Assembly (NCBI GenBank): GCA_030609625.1
Contig: JAUWBX010000020.1
Span: 1 to 11,155 of the forward strand
Direction: 5' to 3'
Source of the DNA: Phycisphaerae bacterium
GTDB lineage: Bacteria; Planctomycetota; Phycisphaerae; Sedimentisphaerales; Anaerobacaceae
Length of the DNA stretch: 11,155 nt
The stretch's first letter is position 1. The number at the start of each line of letters is the position of its first letter. Of this stretch, positions 6,025 through 11,155 are shown piece by piece. The notes under the pieces were generated by a model, which saw only the letters and a program-made list of their open reading frames with translations, was not told the DNA's origin and made no database searches. A program made the translations under genes and the position numbers.

Positions 6025-7801
6025 TTGGCGACCCTGATGAACGAGTTCTGTATTTTCTGCTTCTGAAGAACTTTGTCGAAAGCGGTACTATTATGAGCAA
6101 GATAAGGCAAACTTGACAGCAAAAACCTAACCATTCGCCGAATTTGCTAAAAAATGTTGTTCTTCTATCTATCGAAATTCTGTCGAGGAACCATCCTGGC
6201 ATACCTGTTCTTTCCATAGTTTTAGGTGGTAAATTGCCGGCCAAAAATCCATTTCTTATGCGTCCGGAACTGTCAATTAAGCAGCTTATTCCGGTGTTCA
6301 CGCTTCGCACGACGGCAAGTCTGTTTTCGACCGCCCTGAAGGCACAAACAACTGCGTGCTGAGCAAGTTCTGCGCTTGGGAGCACTTTCCCATCCTTGAA
6401 CCGAACGAACCAGCCGTCGTTGCTTATATTTACAAGCCAGTCGATTCTTTTCGTACCCTGCTTGTCCAGAGCAAACCTTCTGGCGATTGCAGGGACTGTG
6501 CCCTCATAGCAAATCATTACACTAAATTTATAGTCGCGAGTTTCGTTGTACGGGTTTGTCATTTCAAAAATGGTGTATTCAGTGCCGGCATCGAGGGAAT
6601 AATCGTAATTGTAGGGAGTAAACTTCATCAGGAAATTGTAAAGCCAACGGCAGCTATTCCTGAACGGCAGCACTTCACCGAAGGGAACCAGGTGTATTTT
6701 ATTGTAGCTCTCAGCGGCCTTTTCACCGTCTCTTTTGTACAAAAAAGCAGAATTATATCTCTGAGCTAAATAGACTTCTAAATTTTCCCGGATTTCCGGC
6801 ATTCCTCCGTATGCTCCCACGAGCACAAAAGCAGTATCTTTCGAATGCTCGCGAAGGGCCTTATCAAAAATCTTCCAGGGATGCGAAGGTTCCAACAGCC
6901 GTAACACTTCAGGGTTTAACGTTGCCTGCACCATTGTTTCAGGCCAGACGATTAGCTCGGCATCGGTCTGGACAGCGGCTTTGCTATGCTCCATCAATCC
7001 GTTGAATAAATCCTCGCTGGACTCGAATGACCTCTTGACCGACTGAGGAACGTTCGACTGTAAGGATGCAACATAAGGGCCGAGCTTAACGCATTGGTCT
7101 TCCTGGCCTATTCTCCATCGTCCGTAGATGATGGTGGCCACGACAGCGGCACAGACCAGGGCGACCTTTGGTAATTGGATGATTTTAAAAATGTTTTTTT
7201 GACCCCCCTGCTTTCTTGCGAAAGCAAGACGGGCGGCAATTATTAACTCGGCCAATAGCCCGTTGACCATCGCTATCAAAAATGAGATTCCAGCCGTACC
7301 GAACATGTCGGCTATCTGGATAAGTGTTATATTTTGATACTGGCTGTGTGCCAGAAACCGCCAGAAAAAACCGCCTAAGAAAAAACCCTGCATTCGTTCG
7401 ATGCCGACAATTAATACCGCCGACGCTAAAAACAACGGGATTTTTTTTGTTCTGCAGTAGCGCAAACAAAGCGCCAGTATCGGCCAGAGCAAGGCAGTGT
7501 ACAGGCAAAAAGCAATCCAGCCTACGATAGTTACCGGAACTATCCAGTATAGATTAGCCAGCCAGTAAAAAAGTGAAATGACGTAGCTTACAAGGGCCAA
7601 GCGACGGGGTTTGGCATCCGGCGAACAGGCCAAAATAAAAGGCACCAGCGACACCCACGCTAACAGCGAGAAGCTTATTGGCGCCTGAATCACCGTCAGC
7701 ATCACCGCACTGGCAATAAAGGATAGAGGACAGACGACAGAGGACAGACCACCTGACTTCTGTCCTCCGTCTTCCGTCTTCTGTCTTCTGTCTTTTTTCA
7801 A
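6014..7801 (-). CDS. lnt: Apolipoprotein N-acyltransferase
   Basis: A 595-residue polytopic membrane enzyme that transfers an acyl chain from phospholipid to the amino group of diacylated lipoproteins. Several membrane helices span residues 28-225, followed by a nitrilase domain (about 240-530) and a final helix near 563-575. The catalytic triad is visible: Glu288 in VWPETM, Lys368 in SYNKIHLVPFGE and Cys431 in MICYEG. Also family-typical are LVNISNDGWF (456-465) and QHAVVCAFRAVENRLAVVRS (481-500). The start is TTG at 7801 with AGAGGA nine bases upstream; an in-frame TAA lies a few codons before it. The only later candidate, Met34, would truncate the first helix. Residues 2-27 are encoded entirely by a heptamer repeat and do not resemble normal Lnt N-termini. 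It overlaps the HEAT lipoprotein gene. Confidence 0.93.
   Translation of the reverse strand: MKKDRRQKTEDGGQKSGGLSSVVCPLSFIASAVMLTVIQAPISFSLLAWVSLVPFILACSPDAKPRRLALVSYVISLFYWLANLYWIVPVTIVGWIAFCLYTALLWPILALCLRYCRTKKIPLFLASAVLIVGIERMQGFFLGGFFWRFLAHSQYQNITLIQIADMFGTAGISFLIAMVNGLLAELIIAARLAFARKQGGQKNIFKIIQLPKVALVCAAVVATIIYGRWRIGQEDQCVKLGPYVASLQSNVPQSVKRSFESSEDLFNGLMEHSKAAVQTDAELIVWPETMVQATLNPEVLRLLEPSHPWKIFDKALREHSKDTAFVLVGAYGGMPEIRENLEVYLAQRYNSAFLYKRDGEKAAESYNKIHLVPFGEVLPFRNSCRWLYNFLMKFTPYNYDYSLDAGTEYTIFEMTNPYNETRDYKFSVMICYEGTVPAIARRFALDKQGTKRIDWLVNISNDGWFVRFKDGKVLPSAELAQHAVVCAFRAVENRLAVVRSVNTGISCLIDSSGRIRNGFLAGNLPPKTMERTGMPGWFLDRISIDRRTTFFSKFGEWLGFCCQVCLILLIIVPLSTKFFRSRKYRTRSSGSPNGT
7721..7796. 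repeat. Palindromic heptamer tandem repeat inside the 5' end of lnt
   Basis: On the plus strand the left arm has units like gaggaca and gacgaca (7726-7749) and the right arm tctgtcctccgtcttccgtcttctgtcttctgtc (7759-7792, described by its 7-base period gtcttct/gtcttcc). The arms are complementary around a spacer near 7750-7758, so the element is both a 7-base tandem repeat and an inverted repeat. It covers codons 2-27 of lnt and stops exactly where the first membrane helix begins. Confidence 0.8.
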
Positions 7802-7818
7802 CTGGCCAAATCCTCTAA

Positions 7819-7926
7819 GAAATTATCTCAAAACTCAATTTGTCATTCTGAGCGAAGCGAAGAATCTCTTATTTCTGCCAGCCAGACCCTTCGCTTCGCT
7901 CAGGGTGACAGTTGCGAGATAGTTTC
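7819..7926. repeat. Inverted repeat of the tgtcattctgagcgaagcga type at the end of the methyltransferase gene
   Basis: The core arms are 7841-7867 and 7884-7910; 23 of 27 positions are complementary, sharing ctgagcgaagcgaag, and all four differences are transitions. Outside the core, gaaattatctc (7819-7829) and gagatagtttc (7916-7926) extend the symmetry with one mismatch. From general familiarity this gagcgaagcgaag hairpin occurs in spacers of many unrelated bacterial genomes; I cannot search for copies here. It fills most of the gap between the methyltransferase and lnt and contributes the methyltransferase stop codon. It could act as a transcript-end hairpin, although no U-run follows. Confidence 0.85.
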
Positions 7927-8856
7927 TAAAGCCGTTGCTATTTCTTTCGGACGGTAGCGCTTTTGGTTGTTCATTCGCACGGCAAATTGATTTGCAAAAA
8001 GCTTCAAAAGATTACCGTCGGCGGCAATTTCCTTTATCGGTGTTCTTATATCAGTCGAAAGCCGTTTTAGTTCATTCAACTCGGTGGTGTTGAGAAACAG
8101 GTTGCTCTGGTGTTGCTTTTTCAATTGGGCTAAACGTTCATTTGAATTTTCGACGTATTTTTCAGATATTTCCACACCGACGTAATTTCTACCTAATTGG
8201 ATTGCTGCTGCTGCGGTGGTTCCCGAGCCGCTGAAAGGGTCGAGCACGCAATCGCCGGGGTTTGAACTGACGGCGATTATTCTGGCCAGCAGGCTTTCCG
8301 GCATCTGGCAGGGGTGCCAACCCTGGCGTTCTTTGAACGTGCCGCACACACGAGAGAATTCATCCCAGACATCGTTAGGCATTTTGCCTTTTGGATTGGC
8401 ACGTCTGTCATTATAAATTAACTGCCTGTCGGACGGAACTCGTACAGTATAATCATTGAAGGTGAAGTTTTTCTGGTCATTTACAAAGTAAAAAATGTGA
8501 GTGTGCGCCCGTGCGAATTTATTTTTCGTCTGTTGGCCGAAGGTGTAATACCATATGAGCCAGTTGCGCATAAAAAGGCCTAATTCGTCAGCTATGATTT
8601 TTACATTGGCGGCGTAATCATCACCTATGGCTATGTAAAACGAGCCGTGTGGTTTTAAGACCTTTTTGCAGATGCTCATCCAGTCTTTTGTCCAGGCGAT
8701 GTAGTTTTTCTTTTTGACCTTATCGTAGTATTTATCGTACTTGTAGCCGATATTAAATGGCGGGTCGGCAAAGATAAGGTCGGCAAAAGGCTCGTGGACG
8801 TTGCCCAGAACCTCTATACAGTCGCCGCATACTATCTTGTTGAATAGTTTTTGCAT
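7900..8856 (-). CDS. Beta-class DNA methyltransferase (N6-adenine or N4-cytosine), no restriction partner seen
   Basis: A 318-residue S-adenosylmethionine-dependent DNA methyltransferase. The catalytic motif IV is DPPF (31-34, in LIFADPPFNIGYKY) and the SAM-binding motif I is LDPFSGSGTTAAAAIQLGRNYVGVEI (205-230). With motif IV before motif I this is beta-class order, as in CcrM, HinfI and RsrI methyltransferases. HPCQMPESLLARII (181-194) is the conserved helix before motif I. A tail beyond residue 250 is longer than the minimal fold and may help DNA recognition. The target sequence cannot be read from this. No restriction gene is adjacent, so it may be a solitary regulatory or maintenance enzyme. 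The last codons (QLSP and stop) lie in a repeat. The ATG at 8856 lacks a Shine-Dalgarno and sits just after a TATAAT. Confidence 0.92.
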   Translation of the reverse strand: MQKLFNKIVCGDCIEVLGNVHEPFADLIFADPPFNIGYKYDKYYDKVKKKNYIAWTKDWMSICKKVLKPHGSFYIAIGDDYAANVKIIADELGLFMRNWLIWYYTFGQQTKNKFARAHTHIFYFVNDQKNFTFNDYTVRVPSDRQLIYNDRRANPKGKMPNDVWDEFSRVCGTFKERQGWHPCQMPESLLARIIAVSSNPGDCVLDPFSGSGTTAAAAIQLGRNYVGVEISEKYVENSNERLAQLKKQHQSNLFLNTTELNELKRLSTDIRTPIKEIAADGNLLKLFANQFAVRMNNQKRYRPKEIATALETISQLSP

Positions 8857-9116
8857 ACTGATATATTATAGAGAATCGCTGAGTTTGCAAGTGGGAATTG
8901 CGACGTCAACAATTGATTTGAAGTGAACTTTGACAAAGAACAGCATAGGCCAAAGCCCATCCTGCCTGCCTGCCCCATACTGTGGAATAAAATTGGTGCC
9001 AACAGTAACTTTGTCCGGATAAAAAGCCAGCCAGGGACCAGGCCGGGCAGAAATGTCAGGACCAGTATTATCCTGCCCTGAACTATGATATGAGCAACTG
9101 CAAAACAAGCTGCCAT
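8832..9116 (-). pseudogene. Remnant of a CPBP/CAAX-type intramembrane metalloprotease (C-terminal part only)
   Basis: The frame from the ATG at 9116 reads MAACFAVAHIIVQG, then LTFLPGLVPGWLFIRT and LLLAPILFHSMGQAG. This matches the second half of CPBP-family proteases: motif 2 FxxxH (Phe5-His9, CFAVAH) and, 36 residues later, motif 3 HxxxN in degenerate form (His45, with Gln49 for Asn). Motif 1 (EExxxR), which carries the catalytic glutamates, should lie upstream. The frame stays open to about 9335 but holds no such motif and no start codon there. After about residue 55 the sequence no longer looks like the family, and the frame runs into the methyltransferase start. I read this as a truncated, inactive relic. 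The family call is from motif spacing, not a search. Confidence 0.5.
8865..8870 (-). promoter_or_regulatory. Minus-10 box (TATAAT) of the methyltransferase gene
   Basis: A consensus TATAAT on the minus strand ends nine bases before the ATG at 8856, placing the start of transcription at or within about three bases of the start codon. No good minus-35 box is found at 16-18 bases, and there is no Shine-Dalgarno. A leaderless transcript is the simplest reading. Confidence 0.4.
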
Positions 9117-9261
9117 TGCTGGATATCGTATTCCCTGATGCGCATCAAAATTCTGGCTGAATTTTGCCCAATTTAATATTTGTAATTGCTTATATATACG
9201 GAACTTGTGCGTTTTTTTTTGTGGTTTAGAACCAAAATTCTCAGATTTAATAATATTTTTC

Positions 9262-9291
9262 TTGACGAGAAAATAGGTGATATGGTATAAA
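9262..9291 (+). promoter_or_regulatory. Sigma-70-type promoter for the secreted-protein gene
   Basis: TTGACG (9262-9267), an 18-base spacer and TATAAA (9286-9291), in an AT-rich stretch of the non-coding region. It points towards the pseudogene at 9616 and the gene at 9772. The expected start is near 9298, leaving a leader of about 320 bases to 9616 and 470 to 9772. Confidence 0.55.
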
Positions 9292-9297
9292 TAGTAT

Positions 9298-9615
9298 GAG
9301 TAGAGCCTGTGGATTTTGGCTTTTCCAATAGGCTAAATCTACATAATTTTTGTGCAAATTAGCTTGACTGGAAGGTTATTGAGCGAGGCACAAAGTCTTA
9401 ATAAGAGCCTCGTGCTTCGCGCTGATGGTTTTTGCGCTCCAATCAACAGCTCACATTTGGACTTTTGAAGGAAGGAGGTAGTATCAAGTCGTAAGACTCA
9501 TCTTGGGCAAATGATATAGTGAGTGTGATAATTGTTATCCGTTCTCCGTAGTAGTCTTACTACGAAGGATGAATCGGCCGTTTTCATTTTAACCCTTTTT
9601 AAAGGAGAACTATTA
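9298..9615 (+). promoter_or_regulatory. Long structured 5' leader, no coding region seen
   Basis: No convincing gene lies in this stretch. It holds three hairpins. agcct (9304-9308) pairs with aggct (9330-9334), with tgg/cca inside. cgaggc (9384-9389) pairs with gcctcg (9407-9412), extendable by agc/gct. cgtagta (9547-9553) pairs with tactacg (9558-9564) around a four-base loop. A strong Shine-Dalgarno aaggaggt (9472-9479) has no start codon in range. The leader ends with aaaggag (9601-9607) before the ATG at 9616. I recognise no known riboswitch. Confidence 0.4.
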
Positions 9616-9737
9616 ATGTGTGAGAAATTGATTTTTTAGTTTCTTTTGCTTTGGTATTGGGTTTTGCCGCCGGCACGGTGCTTGCTGAGCTGGTTGGCTA
9701 CTACCCCCCTCTGAATGAGGGAAGTCAATTGAGTTAA
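9616..9737 (+). pseudogene. Frameshifted 5' remnant of a secreted LamG-type protein gene
   Basis: A strong aaaggag precedes the ATG at 9616, but the frame MCEKLIF stops at a TAG at once. Adding one T to the six-T run just before that stop gives MCEKLIF then LVSFALVLGFAAGTVLAELVGYYPPLNEGSQLS and TAA (9735-9737). The result is a normal signal peptide ending in LAE, followed by LVGYYPPLNEGS, the typical opening of planctomycete LamG/concanavalin-fold proteins (usually LVGYWPLDEGSG). So this is the start of a secreted-protein gene with a one-base deletion and loss of everything after about 40 codons. A sequencing error in the T-run could explain the frameshift but not the early end. Confidence 0.65.
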
Positions 9738-9751
9738 GTCGCAGAGCGACT
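9737..9751 (+). promoter_or_regulatory. Small hairpin before the ribosome binding site at 9759
   Basis: agtcgc (9737-9742) and gcgact (9746-9751) form a perfect 6-base stem with a three-base loop. It starts on the last base of the pseudogene's stop codon and lies just upstream of the aaggag that serves the ATG at 9772, so it may influence initiation. Confidence 0.35.
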
Positions 9752-9771
9752 GATAGTAAGGAGTAAGTATT

Positions 9772-11155
9772 ATGAAAAATCGAATAGTCTGGTTGACAGT
9801 AGTTTTGTTGATAGGACTCGTGGGAGTCAGTACAAGCCACGCACAAGAAGGTGAGAATCTTCTGGATAACGGTGGCTTTGAGGACGGTGTCATGGACCCG
9901 TGGGGCACATACGGTAGCGTTACCTCAGAAGTGGTTACAGAATTGGTGGACGCAGCGGTTCCCGAAGACCCGATTGAGGGAAGCTCTTGTCTGCATCTTG
10001 TGGTTACCGAAGCAGGTGCAAATGCCTGGGATGCCGGTCTGACGCATTCACCACCCCATGTTTTTGAAAATGGCAAGTATTACACTCTTTCGGTCTTTAT
10101 GAAATCCAAGTCAGGTACCGTGGAGATCGGTTTCAAGCCGGAACGTGGAGCAGACCCGTGGGAGGGATATGGTTCCCAGACCTACATCATTACTGAAGAA
10201 TGGGCGGAATATAGCGTAACAACTCCTGTTTTTACTGAGGACGTGGATCCGGGGAGCATCACATTCCACATACAGTATGAACCCGGTGATTTCTGGGTAG
10301 ATGCCGCAAGATGGTACGAAGGCGACTATGTCGAACCATCTTTCAAACCAAGACTTACGGCTGCGAGCCCCAGTCCTGAAGACGGCGTTGTTGACGTACC
10401 TCAGGATGTGGTCCTGAGCTGGGTACCGAGCTCGCTTGCCGACACGCACGATGTGTACTTCGGCACCGTCTTTGATGATGTCAATAATGCCACCGCCAGT
10501 ACGGCGAGCCAAACGGGTACAACTTACGATCCCGACGGCCTTCTCGAATTCGGCCAGACCTATTACTGGCGGGTCGATGAAGTCAATGCACCGCCGGATT
10601 CCACCGCGTTCAAAGGCCCCGTGTGGAGCTTCACCGTCGAGCCTTTTGTTTATCCGATTGCGAACATCACCGCCACGGCTTCCAGTTCTGCCGAAGGATT
10701 CGATCCGGCCGACACGGTCAACGGCTCCGGGCTGGATGCCGACGACCTGCACTCGATGGAAGCGGCGGACATGTGGCAGAGCGATACTGCAGGACCCGAG
10801 CCGGTCTGGATCCAGTACGAGTTCGACATGGCCTACAAGCTCACCGAGATGTGGGTTTGGAACTACAACATACAGTTCGAGAACTTCCTGGGCTTCGGGT
10901 TCAAGGATGTCACCATCGAGCACTCTGTCGATGGCGTTGAGTGGACGGCACTGGGCGATTACGAATTTCCCCAGAACCCCGGCCAGCCCGGCCAGGCTCA
11001 CAACATCACCATCGACCTTGGCGGTCTGGTGGCACAGTACATCCGGTTGACCGCCAACACCAATTGGGGAACGATACCGTCGGCTGGTCTGAGCGAAGTC
11101 CGCATCTACCATCTGCCTGTCCATGCCAGAGAGCCGCAGCCGGCTTTGGGAGAAT
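9772..11155 (+). CDS. Secreted multidomain protein: CBM4/9-like, FN3-like and discoidin (F5/8 type C) domains, 3' end missing
   Basis: The first 461 codons are in the window and the frame is still open at the right edge. Residues 1-24 are a signal peptide with SHA before the probable cut at QEGE. Residues 29-182 (NLLDNGGFEDGVMDPWGTYG to DFWVDAARWYEG) have the jelly-roll pattern of carbohydrate-binding modules of the CBM4/9 type. Residues 198-289 (ASPSPEDGVVDVPQDVVLSW, HDVYFGTVFDDV, TYYWRVDEVN, GPVWSFTV) are an FN3-like module common in planctomycete secreted proteins. Residues 296-447 are a discoidin-type domain (DPADTVNGSG, IQYEFDMAYKLTEMWVWNYN, VTIEHSVDGVEWTAL, QYIRLTANTNWG, GLSEVRIYHLP). 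The ATG at 9772 has aaggag eight bases upstream. Binding of polysaccharide at or outside the cell surface is the likely role; any catalytic domain would lie beyond the edge. GC content and GC-ending codons rise clearly after about 10380. Confidence 0.87.
   Translation, partial: MKNRIVWLTVVLLIGLVGVSTSHAQEGENLLDNGGFEDGVMDPWGTYGSVTSEVVTELVDAAVPEDPIEGSSCLHLVVTEAGANAWDAGLTHSPPHVFENGKYYTLSVFMKSKSGTVEIGFKPERGADPWEGYGSQTYIITEEWAEYSVTTPVFTEDVDPGSITFHIQYEPGDFWVDAARWYEGDYVEPSFKPRLTAASPSPEDGVVDVPQDVVLSWVPSSLADTHDVYFGTVFDDVNNATASTASQTGTTYDPDGLLEFGQTYYWRVDEVNAPPDSTAFKGPVWSFTVEPFVYPIANITATASSSAEGFDPADTVNGSGLDADDLHSMEAADMWQSDTAGPEPVWIQYEFDMAYKLTEMWVWNYNIQFENFLGFGFKDVTIEHSVDGVEWTALGDYEFPQNPGQPGQAHNITIDLGGLVAQYIRLTANTNWGTIPSAGLSEVRIYHLPVHAREPQPALGE

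Noticed and set aside
7185..7508. A 107-codon minus-strand frame inside lnt
   Set aside because: Out of frame with the well-conserved Lnt sequence and without a ribosome site or domain.
7900..9116. A restriction-modification or other defence system around the methyltransferase
   Set aside because: No nuclease, helicase, specificity subunit or other defence domain lies on either side; the neighbours are lnt and a protease relic.
9636..10076. Antisense 146-codon frame over the start of the secreted protein and the pseudogene
   Set aside because: No ribosome site, no recognisable domain, and it crosses the pseudogene and non-coding gap.
10111..11124. A 337-codon open frame on the minus strand, antisense to the secreted protein
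   Set aside because: The plus-strand frame has a signal peptide, recognisable domains and a ribosome site. The antisense frame has none and is a by-product of GC-rich third positions.
1..11155. tRNA, rRNA, CRISPR arrays or insertion sequences
   Set aside because: I found no cloverleaf or TTCRA-type arm, no rRNA-like stretch, no regularly spaced direct repeats and no transposase-like frame.

Overview
The window looks like part of a bacterial chromosome, probably from a planctomycete and most likely a Phycisphaerae-type lineage. This placement is inference from gene style: a secreted CBM/FN3/discoidin protein, a LamG-type leader remnant reading ELVGYYPPLNEGS, frequent TTG and GTG starts, and small palindromic repeats in the gene spacers. 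There is no rRNA or other marker gene to confirm it.

Positions 1-8856 form one long run of minus-strand genes, almost all for the cell envelope. In transcription order they are: a beta-class DNA methyltransferase (8856-7900), apolipoprotein N-acyltransferase Lnt (7801-6014), a HEAT-repeat lipoprotein overlapping lnt by 11 bases (6024-5008), a spacer with a good sigma-70-type promoter and a structured leader, a membrane-anchored coiled-coil/beta-domain protein (4691-3813), a 53-residue single-pass membrane protein (3742-3581), then mreB, mreC, mreD and the start of a class B PBP (PBP2/MrdA-like) that runs off the left edge. The promoter near 4914-4886 probably drives the whole block from the coiled-coil gene through the PBP, i.e. 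a rod-complex (elongasome) operon with two extra membrane genes at its head. Lnt and the HEAT lipoprotein form a second, translationally coupled pair.

Positions 8857-9771 are poorly coding. On the minus strand lies the tail of a CPBP/CAAX-type intramembrane protease that lacks its first catalytic motif. On the plus strand there is a sigma-70-like promoter (9262-9291), a roughly 320-base leader with several hairpins and an orphan strong Shine-Dalgarno sequence, and a frameshifted, truncated secreted-protein remnant (9616-9737). From 9772 to the right edge runs a secreted multidomain adhesion or carbohydrate-binding protein whose 3' half has visibly higher GC.

I see no CRISPR array, transposase, tRNA, rRNA, phage gene or defence island. 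The most interesting material is the pair of unnamed membrane genes in front of mreB, the structured leader ahead of them, and a palindromic heptamer repeat translated as the N-terminus of Lnt.
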